From Brachionus manjavacas (Eukaryota; Rotifera; Eurotatoria; Ploima; Brachionidae): a DNA stretch of 64,000 nucleotides. The position numbers and the translations under genes were made by a program. The notes under the pieces were generated by a model. That model did not search any database, had not been told where the DNA came from, and worked only from the letters and a program-made list of their open reading frames with translations. Positions 10,601-19,589 of this stretch are shown piece after piece. The stretch's first letter is position 1; each line of letters starts with the position of its first letter. The DNA is taken from positions 30,600 to 94,599 of the forward strand of contig JAHQIY010000055.1 in NCBI GenBank assembly GCA_019054805.1, given 5' to 3'.

Positions 10601-12325
10601 TTAGTTGTGGGGAATGATCAACACCTGACCAACCGCCAACTGATCAGAACGCAAGTTATTAGCTTTGCGAATGTTGTTCACACTGACCTGATACTTGCTG
10701 GCAATTTTACCCAAGAACTCACCACGCTTAACTGTGTGCTTACGCAGTGGTTGATCTTTCATACTCACAGTAATCTTTAACTTTTGCCCAAGTTTTAGTG
10801 TATCGGACTTGAGCTTATTTTCTTTCTTAATCGCAGCAACCGAAACTTTGTACTTCTCTGCGATCTTTCCTAGATACTCGCCACGCTGTACTACGTGAGT
10901 CAGAGTCTTAGTTTCGACTGGATTCTTAATTTGTGGCACCGAGATAGACTTACTTGAGCCCGGAATCGTCAGGATCTGACCAATGGCTAAGCTGGTACTC
11001 TTGAGCTTATTGGTCTGCATAATCGCTTTCGTCGACGTGCCATATTTACTGGCTATTAACGACAGCGACTCACCGCGTGCCACTTTGTGCTTGATAGTTT
11101 TACCGCGATTAGCAAACAGAGTGCCTTCCGGTGGGTTTGCCTCAAAGTACTGGACAATCGCCTTAGCGAGCGAGCGAGCCAGTTTGTCTTGGTGGCTGCG
11201 CTGGAACAACAATCTTTCTTCAGTCGGGTTAGTAATGAAGCCCGTCTCAACGAGTACAGAAGGAATATCTGGTGACTTCAATACCGCCAAGCTTGCGTTA
11301 ACCGGATCTTTCTTGTGCAGCTTGATACCCGCTCGCGTCATTTCTCGCAGGATCTTCGTTGCCAGTTTATAGCCTTCTTTTTGTGAATGGCTAAATTGCA
11401 GATCAAGCAAAGTCTGACTGACATTCCTATCGTTATTGTTCTTTGATAGGACTTCTCCAGCCCCACCTAGTAGTTGAGATTGTTCCTCATGATTCTCTAC
11501 CCAACGCGCTATCTCCGAGTTTGCTCGACGAGTATTCAAGACAAATACTGAACCACCGCGCGGTTGAGGCGTATGGAAACCATCGGCGTGAATCGAAACC
11601 AGCAAGTGTGCTTTATTACGGCGAGCTATCTCTGAACGTTTGTTTAAATTGACAAAGTAGTCACCGCCTCGGGTCAGTACCGCTTTCATTCCCGGCACAG
11701 CATTGATTTGGGCAACGATCTTCTTAGAAATTGCTAAGGTCGCATGCTTTTCATATTTTTTGCTCGGACCAATTGAACCTGGATCTTCACCACCATGACC
11801 CGGGTCAATCGCCACCACGATATCTGCCGTTCCGGCCAACTGAGAAGCATCGCGGCTCACTGTTGTTGAGCTGCTTGATTTTGCAGGAGTTGAGGTTGCT
11901 TTCTTCTGACTGCCATGAGGCATATCGATCACAAGACGGTGACCATATTGCCCACCCGGAGTGGGTGCAAGCTTAAACAGTTGAGGAGTCACTTTTCGTT
12001 TTAGCTCAAACACCAAACGATAAGTGCCTTTATTGGGCGGAGAGCTTTTACGGATCTTTTTCAAGACTGGACTATCGGTGATGTTGATAGGCAGCTTAGT
12101 GCTCAGAGACGTTTTCTTTAAATCAACGACTAAACGCTCTGGACTAGAGAGCGTAAAATAGCTGTAGTCAGCTTCTGATGAAAGATCGATGACAACACGT
12201 GTCTCATCAGGAGAAGGCCAAACACGAATCCCTTCTAGCGCGTTTGCGAATGCAAAACCGGGCGCAAGAGTAAGAGCAAGAAGAAATGGAAAGAAAACAG
12301 CTCTTATAAAAGTACTCTTCAACAT
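10601..12325 (-). CDS. amiB: N-acetylmuramoyl-L-alanine amidase AmiB
   Basis: Periplasmic septal peptidoglycan amidase of 574 residues. The ATG at 12325 is preferred over one at 12352 because it begins directly with a signal peptide (to about residue 27, ending GFAFA). Domains in order: AMIN at about 28-130, Ser-rich linker, amidase_3 at about 165-390 with zinc ligands in [10 protein letters not shown] and SIHADGF and the catalytic Glu in LVETGFI, then three LysM repeats (about 430-574) ending in VGQVLIIP. EnvC, also in this window, is the known activator of AmiB. It overlaps tsaE by seven bases. Confidence 0.94.
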   Translation of the reverse strand: MLKSTFIRAVFFPFLLALTLAPGFAFANALEGIRVWPSPDETRVVIDLSSEADYSYFTLSSPERLVVDLKKTSLSTKLPINITDSPVLKKIRKSSPPNKGTYRLVFELKRKVTPQLFKLAPTPGGQYGHRLVIDMPHGSQKKATSTPAKSSSSTTVSRDASQLAGTADIVVAIDPGHGGEDPGSIGPSKKYEKHATLAISKKIVAQINAVPGMKAVLTRGGDYFVNLNKRSEIARRNKAHLLVSIHADGFHTPQPRGGSVFVLNTRRANSEIARWVENHEEQSQLLGGAGEVLSKNNNDRNVSQTLLDLQFSHSQKEGYKLATKILREMTRAGIKLHKKDPVNASLAVLKSPDIPSVLVETGFITNPTEERLLFQRSHQDKLARSLAKAIVQYFEANPPEGTLFANRGKTIKHKVARGESLSLIASKYGTSTKAIMQTNKLKSTSLAIGQILTIPGSSKSISVPQIKNPVETKTLTHVVQRGEYLGKIAEKYKVSVAAIKKENKLKSDTLKLGQKLKITVSMKDQPLRKHTVKRGEFLGKIASKYQVSVNNIRKANNLRSDQLAVGQVLIIPHN

Positions 12326-12783
12326 AACTCCAACTGTTCTAATAATTGACATCCGTACTGATTATTTGCCGTCAGTACAACAACACGTGCCTCTCCGTCA
12401 TAACGAAGATCAATATCCAGATCGGCTTCTGGCAGCAGACCTTGTCCTTTCTCAGGCCACTCCACCAAACAGATAGCATCTGAAGTGAAGTAATCACGGA
12501 TCCCCATAAACTCAAGTTCTTCAGGATCCGCTAAACGGTAAAGATCAAAATGGTAAACCTGCCACTGATCCAGCTGATAAGGTTCAACTAGAGTGTAAGT
12601 TGGGCTTTTCACATTGCCTTCATGACCAAGCGCGCGAACAAAACCACGACTAAATGTCGTTTTACCTGCACCCAAATCACCGTGTAAGTAGATGGTGGTT
12701 TGTTGAGAGCATAAGTGTGCCAATGCTGTCCCTAATTGAATCGTTGCTTGTTCATCTTTAAGGGCAAATTGTTTGGTGGTCAT
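12319..12783 (-). CDS. tsaE: tRNA threonylcarbamoyladenosine ATPase TsaE
   Basis: ATPase of 154 residues that works with TsaB and TsaD to make t6A37 in ANN-decoding tRNAs. It has the Walker A loop [15 protein letters not shown] and the family motifs [18 protein letters not shown] and LVEWPEKG. The ATG at 12783 is chosen over an upstream in-frame TTG. It is the first gene of the leftward cluster and is divergent from queG. No nnr (yjeF) gene lies beside it, unlike the E. coli arrangement. Confidence 0.94.
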   Translation of the reverse strand: MTTKQFALKDEQATIQLGTALAHLCSQQTTIYLHGDLGAGKTTFSRGFVRALGHEGNVKSPTYTLVEPYQLDQWQVYHFDLYRLADPEELEFMGIRDYFTSDAICLVEWPEKGQGLLPEADLDIDLRYDGEARVVVLTANNQYGCQLLEQLELC

Positions 12784-12981
12784 GAAGATCAATCTCTACG
12801 CTGTGACTATATAAAAATCAAAAGAACAGGAATAGTAAACTGGGTTGGAATTGAGAGACAAGAGATCTTGTGTAAGTAAAACGAAAAATCAGCGATTTCT
12901 TGCCATTTTTCGCTTTTCCTTGGCTAGATCCTGCATATAAGATCCGTTAAGATCCTGCCCCCTTTACCCGGAGCAATCAGA

Positions 12982-14094
12982 ATGAACTACCAAGAGCTCG
13001 CAGACAAGATCAAAATTTGGGGCCAAGAACTTGGCTTCCAAAAAGTTGGCATCTGCGATGTAGATCTCTCTGAGCATGAAGCTGAACTACAAAAATGGCT
13101 TGATGCAGGCTATCACGGGGAAATGGACTGGATGGCTCGTCATGGGATGATGAGAGCGCGTCCCGCTGAATTACTCCCAGGCACTGTCCGTGTCATTAGC
13201 GTACGTATGAACTACCTTCCTCCTGAAGCGCAATTTGCCGCCAACCTGTCGGATCCGACTCAAGCCTATATAAGCCGCTACTCTCTTGGGCGTGATTATC
13301 ACAAGTTAATCCGCAACCAGTTAAAAAAGCTCGGGCAAAAAATAGAGCAAGAAGTTGGCAGCTTTGGCCACCGACCTTTTGTGGATTCCGCACCGATACT
13401 TGAAAGGCCTTTGGCGCAGAAAGCTGGACTAGGCTGGACTGGAAAACATTCACTTATTCTAGATAAAGAGTGTGGCTCATGGTTTTTCCTTGGTGAGTTA
13501 CTGATAGACCTTCCTCTTCCAGTCGACGAACCCAGCGTTGATGAATGTGGCAAATGCAAAGCTTGTATTACCTCATGCCCGACACAAGCCATCGTAGATA
13601 ATGGTATTGTCGACGCAAGACGCTGTATCTCCTACTTAACCATTGAATTTGACGGTGTCATCCCAGAAGAGTTTCGCAAAGCCATGGGCAACAGAATCTA
13701 TGGTTGCGACGACTGTCAACTTGTCTGCCCTTGGAATCGCTTTTCCGATTTAACCGATCAGCAAGACTTTCATCGTAGAGATGCATTGACCAATGCAAAT
13801 CTCGTTGAACTTTTTAAATGGGATGAGGCGACTTTCTTAAAAAATATGGAAGGTTCAGCTATTCGCCGTATCGGGCATTTGCAATGGCTAAGAAACCTGT
13901 CAGTCGCAATGGGAAATGCTCCCTACTCTATCGATATCATTGAAGCGCTAGAGAATCGCCTAGGTATAAGTGAAACCCTAGATATACATATTAAGTGGGC
14001 TTTAGAGCAACAACGAACGCAAATCCCTGCTCAATCAACTAAGCTAAATAGGTTGATTAGAATTGTCGAAAAAGGCTTACCACGCGATGCATAA
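12982..14094 (+). CDS. queG: Epoxyqueuosine reductase QueG
   Basis: Cobalamin- and iron-sulfur-dependent enzyme of 370 residues catalysing the last step of queuosine synthesis (epoxyqueuosine to queuosine in tRNA). Two ferredoxin-like cluster motifs are visible: CGKCKACITSCP at about residues 190-201 and CDDCQLVCPWN at about 249-259. The conserved catalytic region includes DSAPILERPLAQKAGLGW. A CCGGAG ribosome-binding sequence precedes the ATG. It is divergent from tsaE and followed by the gene-free, DnaA-box-containing stretch. Confidence 0.95.
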   Translation: MNYQELADKIKIWGQELGFQKVGICDVDLSEHEAELQKWLDAGYHGEMDWMARHGMMRARPAELLPGTVRVISVRMNYLPPEAQFAANLSDPTQAYISRYSLGRDYHKLIRNQLKKLGQKIEQEVGSFGHRPFVDSAPILERPLAQKAGLGWTGKHSLILDKECGSWFFLGELLIDLPLPVDEPSVDECGKCKACITSCPTQAIVDNGIVDARRCISYLTIEFDGVIPEEFRKAMGNRIYGCDDCQLVCPWNRFSDLTDQQDFHRRDALTNANLVELFKWDEATFLKNMEGSAIRRIGHLQWLRNLSVAMGNAPYSIDIIEALENRLGISETLDIHIKWALEQQRTQIPAQSTKLNRLIRIVEKGLPRDA

Positions 14095-14145
14095 TGCTTG
14101 CCGGACTTAGCCACTCAGAGTTTGACCTAGCTCCAAAAACCAAAA

Positions 14146-14429
14146 TGTGGAAAAAAGAAAGAATGATTACTCATTTTCTTACAGGTGGAGAAGTTAATCA
14201 CAGTGGTGATAAATGACTAGGATCAAAAAACAGTGACTTAATGATCGTAAATAACTACTAACTCAACTAACCTCAAATGAATAATAACCTTAAAAATCAA
14301 GCATTTACAATAAATTCGATATTAGGTAAGAAAGTTTCAACAACAAAAAGATCGTTTTAGTCAAGCGTTATACATGAATAAAAATCAGGTTACCCACCAA
14401 GTTATCCACAATTATACATCTGTGGATAA
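14146..14429. other. Candidate datA-like DnaA/IHF binding locus
   Basis: The 549-base gene-free interval between queG and the tRNA array holds three exact DnaA boxes by the TTWTNCACA consensus. One is TTTTCCACA on the minus strand (14146-14154). The other two are TTATCCACA pointing right (14402-14410) and TGTGGATAA pointing left (14421-14429), an inverted pair separated by 10 bases. A one-mismatch box lies at 14194-14202. An exact IHF consensus, AATCAAGCATTTA, is at 14295-14307 between the outer boxes. In E. coli, datA, the locus that promotes DnaA-ATP hydrolysis, has DnaA boxes around an IHF site and, as I recall, also lies near queG and the glyVXY tRNAs. Motifs are seen; the function is inferred. 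Confidence 0.55.
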
Positions 14430-14523
14430 GTCTGTTGACTAACATGCCAAACCCTAGCTCACATAATGCTTGCTATTGATTCTGACTGAGCACATCTCGT
14501 GCTGAGATTTAATATTGAGACAT

Positions 14524-14557
14524 AAAAATGCCCACCTAAAAACTAGGAGGACTTTTT
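14524..14557 (-). terminator. Probable terminator of the tRNA array
   Basis: Leftward hairpin with a seven-pair stem carrying one T-T mismatch (CCTCCTA against TAGGTGG), followed on the minus strand by GCATTTTT. It lies downstream of the broken tRNA-Gly at the distal end of the array. Confidence 0.5.
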
Positions 14558-14615
14558 ACTGATTTGGGGTTCATGCTTCGCAGCATTAGCTAAAGAGCGG
14601 TGACCATAAGGTCTA

Positions 14616-14636
14616 TTCAAATGAAAATCATTTGAA
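14616..14636. repeat. Perfect palindrome downstream of the tRNA array
   Basis: Nine-base perfect inverted repeat (TTCAAATGA and its complement) with a three-base loop. There is no T tract on either side, so it is more likely a 3' processing or stability hairpin of the tRNA transcript, or a protein site, than a terminator. Confidence 0.5.
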
Positions 14637-14643
14637 GGAGATT

Positions 14644-14735
14644 TGGAGCGACACACGAGGTTCCCTATTCATAAACAAAAAGGCGTGACCTCAACCTTGG
14701 CAAGGTTGCGCTCAATCAAACTGAGCGGGTGTTGC
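14644..14735 (-). pseudogene. Broken tRNA-Gly(GCC) copy
   Basis: It matches the neighbouring tRNA-Gly genes at the CCA end, the acceptor 3' strand and the whole anticodon arm. The T-loop and one T-stem strand are replaced by a longer unrelated stretch (about 16 bases net insertion). The D-arm and 5' acceptor strand carry several substitutions, so acceptor and T stems cannot form. It is the last copy in the array, which suits a decaying duplicate. Confidence 0.8.
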
Positions 14736-14773
14736 ATCTTTATCACCGTTAAGCACGATGAAGGCTATCAAAT

Positions 14774-14849
14774 TGGAGCGACACACGAGGTTCGAACTCG
14801 TGACCTCAACCTTGGCAAGGTTGCGCTCTACCAACTGAGCTAGTGTCGC
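14774..14849 (-). tRNA. tRNA-Gly(GCC), copy 1
   Basis: 76 bases with encoded CCA. Anticodon stem CAACC/GGTTG around loop TTGCCAA gives anticodon GCC. Acceptor GCGACAC pairs with GTGTCGC. Near-identical to the other copies. Confidence 0.97.
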
Positions 14850-14887
14850 ATCTTTGTCACCGTTAAGCACGATGAGGGCTATCAATT

Positions 14888-14963
14888 TGGAGCGACACAC
14901 GAGGTTCGAACTCGTGACCTCAACCTTGGCAAGGTTGCGCTCTACCAACTGAGCTAGTGTCGC
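14888..14963 (-). tRNA. tRNA-Gly(GCC), copy 2
   Basis: Identical 76-base tRNA-Gly gene with encoded CCA. It follows the fMet copy at 14966 by two bases within one transcript. Confidence 0.97.
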
Positions 14964-14965
14964 TT

Positions 14966-14991
14966 TGGTTGCGGGGGCCGGATTTGAACCG

Positions 14992-15025
<34 letters not shown>

Positions 15026-15042
15026 AGCTGCTCCACCCCGCG
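14966..15042 (-). tRNA. Initiator tRNA-fMet(CAT), copy 1
   Basis: 77 bases including CCA. The initiator hallmarks are present: an unpaired C1-A72 start of the acceptor stem (CGCGGGG against CCCCGCA) and three G-C pairs at the base of the anticodon stem (TCGGG-CTCATAA-CCCGA). Confidence 0.97.
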
Positions 15043-15083
15043 TCCGTATTCACCATTTAAGGCATGATGAAAGCCTTCAAATT

Positions 15084-15159
15084 TGGAGCGACACACGAGG
15101 TTCGAACTCGTGACCTCAACCTTGGCAAGGTTGCGCTCTACCAACTGAGCTAGTGTCGC
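15084..15159 (-). tRNA. tRNA-Gly(GCC), copy 3
   Basis: 76-base tRNA-Gly gene identical to copies 1 and 2, with encoded CCA. Confidence 0.97.
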
Positions 15160-15161
15160 TT

Positions 15162-15187
15162 TGGTTGCGGGGGCCGGATTTGAACCG

Positions 15188-15221
<34 letters not shown>

Positions 15222-15238
15222 AGCTGCTCCACCCCGCG
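15162..15238 (-). tRNA. Initiator tRNA-fMet(CAT), copy 2
   Basis: 77-base initiator tRNA identical to copy 1. Confidence 0.97.
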
Positions 15239-15280
15239 TCCGTATTGTTTCACCGTTAAGCACGATGACAGCTTTAAATT

Positions 15281-15359
15281 TGGAGCGACACACGAGGTTC
15301 GAACTCGTGACCTCAACTCTTACGGCAAGGTTGCGCTCTACCAACTGAGCTAGTGTCGC
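15281..15359 (-). tRNA. Variant tRNA-Gly with three extra bases in the anticodon arm
   Basis: The acceptor, D and T arms and CCA are identical to the other tRNA-Gly copies. The anticodon arm is three bases longer: GT is inserted after the GCC anticodon and an A after the following AAG. The normal 5-bp stem and 7-base loop cannot form. Either a 4-bp stem with a 12-base loop forms, or CTT/AAG pairs inside to leave a five-base loop and a bulged A. It is unlikely to decode glycine normally; it could be an inactive copy or a sequence error. Confidence 0.8.
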
Positions 15360-15361
15360 GT

Positions 15362-15387
15362 TGGTTGCGGGGGCCGGATTTGAACCG

Positions 15388-15421
<34 letters not shown>

Positions 15422-15438
15422 AGCTGCTCCACCCCGCG
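15362..15438 (-). tRNA. Initiator tRNA-fMet(CAT), copy 3
   Basis: 77-base initiator tRNA identical to copies 1 and 2. Confidence 0.97.
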
Positions 15439-15480
15439 TCCGTATTCACCATTTAAGGCATGATGAAAGCCTCTCAAATT

Positions 15481-15556
15481 TGGAGCGACACACGAGGTTC
15501 GAACTCGTGACCTCAACCTTGGCAAGGTTGCGCTCTACCAACTGAGCTAGTGTCGC
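15481..15556 (-). tRNA. tRNA-Gly(GCC), copy 5
   Basis: 76-base tRNA-Gly gene with encoded CCA, identical to the standard copies. Confidence 0.97.
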
Positions 15557-15558
15557 TT

Positions 15559-15584
15559 TGGTTGCGGGGGCCGGATTTGAACCG

Positions 15585-15618
<34 letters not shown>

Positions 15619-15635
15619 AGCTGCTCCACCCCGCG
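15559..15635 (-). tRNA. Initiator tRNA-fMet(CAT), copy 4
   Basis: 77-base initiator tRNA identical to the other three copies. Confidence 0.97.
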
Positions 15636-15677
15636 TCCGTATTGTTTCACCGTTAAGCACGATGACAGCTTTAAATT

Positions 15678-15753
15678 TGGAGCGACACACGAGGTTCGAA
15701 CTCGTGACCTCAACCTTGGCAAGGTTGCGCTCTACCAACTGAGCTAGTGTCGC
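15678..15753 (-). tRNA. tRNA-Gly(GCC), copy 6 (promoter-proximal)
   Basis: 76-base tRNA-Gly gene with encoded CCA. It is the first gene of the leftward array, about 30 bases after the promoter. Confidence 0.97.
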
Positions 15754-15785
15754 ATCAACAACGTTTCCGTCGTTCAGGGCTGCGA

Positions 15786-15813
15786 ATTATAAGAGCATTT
15801 TTTTGTGATGCAA
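15786..15813 (-). promoter_or_regulatory. Promoter of the tRNA-Gly/fMet array
   Basis: On the minus strand, TTGCAT (15808-15813) and a perfect TATAAT (15786-15791) are separated by 16 bases. A G/C-rich discriminator (TCGCAGCC) follows, which is typical of stringently controlled stable-RNA promoters. The rest of 15814-16071 is A/T-rich, and I see no gene in it; the promoter of the rightward lipoprotein gene must lie there. Confidence 0.8.
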
Positions 15814-16071
15814 GTCCTTCATGCAAAAAAAATCCATTTTTTTCCTGTTTGGATGAAAAGCGCACATCAATCATCAAAACAGCTTGAAATTTAAACGAAA
15901 TGCATTTTGTTAAATAACATAAAAGTAACCTCACCTATGCGCAAATTGGGATATTGACCTGCATTTTGGTGACTTAATGTCGCTGATGGATGCAAATTTT
16001 AATATAACTATTGGCTATAAAAGCCTCGTTCCAATAGTTACAAGATTTCTCCTAGTTAAGGTTCAGTGTCC

Positions 16072-16782
16072 ATGTCGTTGCAAAGGATTGTTTTTCGAAC
16101 GCTCATTCCCTTATTAGTCGCTACGTTAGTTGTTGGGTGCGGCTCTATGCCTAAGCCAATGCGTAATCTCGGCAAAAGTGACGTTGATTTTGTTATGGAT
16201 GTTCATGCGAGACAGCTTAAGAAACAGATGATGGAGCTGACACGAAAACTCTACGTCCGCAATCCAATTCAACTGCATAAGAACCCGCAAGCAACGATAG
16301 AAAGTCGCATCACCCAGATTTTTGGCTCTGAAGAGAGTATCGAACTTCCCTCTTTGGTTTTTGATGAGCTCAATGGTGTCACTGGAATTGATGCAATCTT
16401 GCTAAGTTTTGATGAGAACTTTCAGGGAGACCGAGTATTTGCCGCTATCGTCGGCCTATCAGAGATGCTGCGCCGTTCATACAACCACCAGCAAGAGTTC
16501 TTTATCATCGACTCGTTAGATGAGCAGTCTTTATATAACAGCGCGCGAAACATAGAGATCTTCGTGTGGCGACTCTATCATCGCAAAGACCAATATGGGA
16601 ACCCACTGATTTACAGTAATGATACCGATGAAAATGGTGGTGATATCAGCTTTGACCGCCGATTCACTAAAATGGTTATGATTCAAGACATGATGGCACT
16701 CATCGTTGCAGACAAAACAAATCGAGGGATTACCAAGGTAGTCCATGGCGTTGCTCAGTTTGCTTTTCTCCCCGTGCCATAA
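16072..16782 (+). CDS. Predicted lipoprotein of unknown function
   Basis: Protein of 236 residues beginning with a lipoprotein signal peptide that ends LVVGC (Cys22). The mature part is mixed alpha/beta-like with no motif I recognise. ATG at 16072 is preferred; a GTG at 16066 is in frame and closer to the AAGG ribosome-binding sequence, so the start is uncertain by two codons. It lies between the tRNA array and orn, ending head-to-head with orn at a shared hairpin. It is probably a Vibrionaceae-specific envelope protein; function unknown. Confidence 0.8.
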   Translation: MSLQRIVFRTLIPLLVATLVVGCGSMPKPMRNLGKSDVDFVMDVHARQLKKQMMELTRKLYVRNPIQLHKNPQATIESRITQIFGSEESIELPSLVFDELNGVTGIDAILLSFDENFQGDRVFAAIVGLSEMLRRSYNHQQEFFIIDSLDEQSLYNSARNIEIFVWRLYHRKDQYGNPLIYSNDTDENGGDISFDRRFTKMVMIQDMMALIVADKTNRGITKVVHGVAQFAFLPVP

Positions 16783-16787
16783 ACAAA

Positions 16788-16812
16788 AACGCCAGCGATA
16801 CTCGCTGGCGTT
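16788..16812 (-). terminator. Intrinsic terminator of orn
   Basis: Perfect 11-base stem (AACGCCAGCGA with complement) and a three-base loop. The T tract is on the minus strand, so it ends orn. It also lies five bases past the lipoprotein stop on the other strand. Confidence 0.85.
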
Positions 16813-16824
16813 ATCTAAAGTCGA

Positions 16825-17370
16825 TTAGATTGAGATAATCGTTTTACGGTAGTACTGAAGTTCGGCTATCGACTCTCGAATATCGTCTAACGCAAGGTGG
16901 CTGCCTGTTTTCGAAAAACCATCAAGTACTTCAGGCTTCCAACGACGAGTAAGTTCTTTCAACGTACTCACGTCAATGTAGCGGTAGTGGAAATACTGCT
17001 CAAGCTCTGCCATGTGCTTGTACAAGAAACGTCTGTCTTGACCAACACTGTTACCACAAATTGGCGATTTACCTTTAGGTACCCACTTTTCTAAAAATTC
17101 AATCGTTTGACGGATAGCTTCTTGCTCATCGATTTTACTTTCGCGTACACGCTTAACCAAGCCACTGCCCGTATGCGTTGTTGTACACCACTCATCCATT
17201 TTAGCCAGTTCTTCTTCTGGCTGATGAATGGCAAGTACAGGTCCTTCAGCTAAAATATTCAATTCACTATCAGTCACTATGGTGGCGATTTCGATAACTT
17301 TGTGGGTTTCTGGGTCCAGTCCTGTCATCTCAAGATCAATCCAAATTAAATTTTGATCGCTAAAGGACAT
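16825..17370 (-). CDS. orn: Oligoribonuclease Orn
   Basis: DEDDh 3'-5' exoribonuclease of 181 residues that degrades dinucleotides, including pGpG from c-di-GMP turnover. The first motif is [11 protein letters not shown] (Asp12, Glu14), the middle Asp is in [11 protein letters not shown], and the last motif is [11 protein letters not shown]. Length and motifs are normal. It is divergent from rsgA. Confidence 0.97.
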   Translation of the reverse strand: MSFSDQNLIWIDLEMTGLDPETHKVIEIATIVTDSELNILAEGPVLAIHQPEEELAKMDEWCTTTHTGSGLVKRVRESKIDEQEAIRQTIEFLEKWVPKGKSPICGNSVGQDRRFLYKHMAELEQYFHYRYIDVSTLKELTRRWKPEVLDGFSKTGSHLALDDIRESIAELQYYRKTIISI

Positions 17371-17497
17371 AAATCGTTGCCTATTGGTTTTGTGCTAAAA
17401 GAGGTACTATACCCAAATTCCGATACCCAAGATAGATTGAGATACTCGCTGTCAGACAGGTATCACCCGATAAATTAATCAACTGAAGTAGAGAAAC

Positions 17498-18553
17498 GTG
17501 GCTAAAAAGAAAAAGCTAACCAAAGGTCAGGTGAGGCGTGTACGCCATAACCAAAAACGCAAACTTAAGCAGGAAGAGACCATTCAGTGGGATGAATCTA
17601 TGCTTGGAGGGAGTAAATCAGGCCTGGTTATCACTCGTTTTGGACAACACGCAGATATAGAAGATCTCGAAAGCGGAGAAGTCCAGCGCTGTAATCTTCG
17701 TCGCGGTATCGAATCTCTGGTTTCTGGGGACAAAGTTATTTGGCGCCCTGGCCTAGAGTCGATGGAAGGCATCAATGGTGTGGTTGAAGCCGTCGAGCCA
17801 AGAACTTCTGTATTAACACGTCCTGACTACTACGACGGCCTAAAACCCGTTGCAGCGAACGTAGACCAAATGGTCATCGTTTCTTCAGTTTTACCTGAAC
17901 TGTCACTCAATATCATTGATCGCTACTTGGTCGCCTCTGAAACCTTAAGCATTGCGCCGCTGCTGGTACTGAACAAAATCGACCTTCTAGAACAAGAACA
18001 ACTGGCTGAATACAAATCTTGGCTAAACGAATACGAGCGCATTGGCTACAAGGTGCTGTTTGTCAGTAAACAAACCGGGGAAGGTATTGCTGAGCTCGAA
18101 GCTGAGCTGAAAGATCGCATCAATATTTTCGTCGGTCAGTCTGGTGTCGGTAAATCAAGTCTAGTCAATGCGCTTATGCCTCAATTTAATGTTGAGGAAG
18201 GCGAGATCTCAGAAAACTCCGGCCTAGGCCAACACACCACTACCGCATCTCGCCTTTACCATATCCCAACAGGGGGCGACCTAATTGACTCACCGGGAGT
18301 TCGTGAGTTTGGTCTGTGGCACTTGGAAGCCGAAGAAGTGACTAAAGCCTTTGTTGAATTTAGACCTTATCTAGGTGGCTGTAAGTTCCGTGATTGTAAA
18401 CACAATGACGACCCAGGATGTGTACTGCGTCAGGCCGTGGAAGATGGTGAGATCAACGAAATACGCTTTGAAAACTATCACCGTATCCTCGAAAGCATGG
18501 CGGAAAACAAAGCCAATCGACAATACTCTCGTAGCAAAAAAGCGGATTTGTAA
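17498..18553 (+). CDS. rsgA: Ribosome small-subunit-dependent GTPase RsgA
   Basis: Circularly permuted GTPase of 351 residues that checks late 30S assembly. A basic N-terminus precedes an OB fold (about 35-110). In permuted order come G4 NKID (159-162), G1 GQSGVGKS (213-220) and G3 DSPG (about 267). A C-terminal zinc knuckle ([16 protein letters not shown]) follows. The start is GTG, supported by the family N-terminus [10 protein letters not shown]; the ribosome-binding site is weak. It is followed by psd. Confidence 0.95.
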   Translation: MAKKKKLTKGQVRRVRHNQKRKLKQEETIQWDESMLGGSKSGLVITRFGQHADIEDLESGEVQRCNLRRGIESLVSGDKVIWRPGLESMEGINGVVEAVEPRTSVLTRPDYYDGLKPVAANVDQMVIVSSVLPELSLNIIDRYLVASETLSIAPLLVLNKIDLLEQEQLAEYKSWLNEYERIGYKVLFVSKQTGEGIAELEAELKDRINIFVGQSGVGKSSLVNALMPQFNVEEGEISENSGLGQHTTTASRLYHIPTGGDLIDSPGVREFGLWHLEAEEVTKAFVEFRPYLGGCKFRDCKHNDDPGCVLRQAVEDGEINEIRFENYHRILESMAENKANRQYSRSKKADL

Positions 18554-18664
18554 CCGCAATTTTGTAAGCAAACTCTCGCAACTGCTGACTTTTGGGCGCA
18601 TTTTGAGTAACATCTCGCGCCCAGAATATAGTCAATCATGAAAATAGCATTGGAATTGAACACA

Positions 18665-19543
18665 ATGGATAAGATTAAAGTTGGACTGCAATATTGGATC
18701 CCTCAGCACGGTTTAACGCGCTTAGTGGGTAAGCTAGCTTCAGCAAAAGCTGGCGGTCTAACAACAGCAATCATCAAGTGGTTTATTAAGCAATACAACG
18801 TCAATATGGATGAAGCACTTCATTCTGATCCTAAACACTTTAAGACGTTTAACGAATTTTTTGTTCGTGAGCTAAAAGATGGCGCACGCCCAATCACCGT
18901 AGAAGCCTCTGTTATCACACACCCAGCAGACGCTTGTGTTAGCCAGTTTGGTCCGATCACTGATGGCAAACTGATTCAGGCAAAAGGCCATGACTTTACG
19001 GCGCAAGAGCTACTAGGCGGAGATGCAGAATTAGCTCAAGAGTTTGCCGACGGTGAATTCGCGACACTGTACCTTTCACCACGTGATTACCACCGAGTAC
19101 ACATGCCATGTGACGGCACACTTCGTCAGATGATTTATGTACCAGGTGATCTATTCTCAGTTAACCCGCTGACTGCTGAGAACGTGCCAAACCTGTTCGC
19201 ACGTAACGAACGTGTAGTATGTATTTTTGATACTGAGTTTGGACCAATGGCACAGGTGCTTGTTGGCGCAACAATTGTTGGCAGTATCGAGCAAGTTTGG
19301 GCTGGCACAGTAACCCCACCACGTGGCAATACCGTTTACAAATGGGACTACCCGGCTGAAGGTGATAAAGCGGTGATCCTTAAGAAAGGTGAAGAAATGG
19401 GCCGCTTTAAGCTAGGCTCAACGGTTATCAACCTATTCGCCAAAGATGCGGTGAAATTTGATGACACGATGCAAAATGGTCAACCAACGGTAATGGGTAC
19501 ACCTTACGCTCATACCGCTCAGGCTGAACAAGCAGCGGAATAA
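18665..19543 (+). CDS. psd: Phosphatidylserine decarboxylase proenzyme
   Basis: Inner-membrane enzyme of 292 residues making phosphatidylethanolamine. The self-cleavage site LGST is at 250-253, with Ser252 becoming the pyruvoyl group. The [11 protein letters not shown] and [10 protein letters not shown] motifs of the family are present. ATG at 18665 ([15 protein letters not shown]) is chosen because it has a GGAA sequence at good spacing and the family N-terminus. An in-frame ATG at 18638 lacks a ribosome-binding site. It ends at a strong terminator. Confidence 0.95.
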   Translation: MDKIKVGLQYWIPQHGLTRLVGKLASAKAGGLTTAIIKWFIKQYNVNMDEALHSDPKHFKTFNEFFVRELKDGARPITVEASVITHPADACVSQFGPITDGKLIQAKGHDFTAQELLGGDAELAQEFADGEFATLYLSPRDYHRVHMPCDGTLRQMIYVPGDLFSVNPLTAENVPNLFARNERVVCIFDTEFGPMAQVLVGATIVGSIEQVWAGTVTPPRGNTVYKWDYPAEGDKAVILKKGEEMGRFKLGSTVINLFAKDAVKFDDTMQNGQPTVMGTPYAHTAQAEQAAE

Positions 19544-19563
19544 TCACCAACACTCGACTCTCA

Positions 19564-19589
19564 AGCCTCGCAATCGCGGGGCTTTTTTT
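19564..19589 (+). terminator. Intrinsic terminator of psd
   Basis: Eight-base stem (AGCCTCGC against GCGGGGCT, one T-G pair) around AATC, followed by seven T. It lies 20 bases after the psd stop. Confidence 0.92.

Noticed and set aside
14616-14636. Palindrome taken as the tRNA-array terminator
   Set aside because: No T tract on the minus strand; the hairpin at 14524-14557 fits better.
14643-15747. Several open frames of 60-114 codons on both strands across the tRNA array
   Set aside because: They are translations of tRNA genes; the repeated peptide pieces come from the repeated tRNA copies, and no ribosome-binding sites are present.
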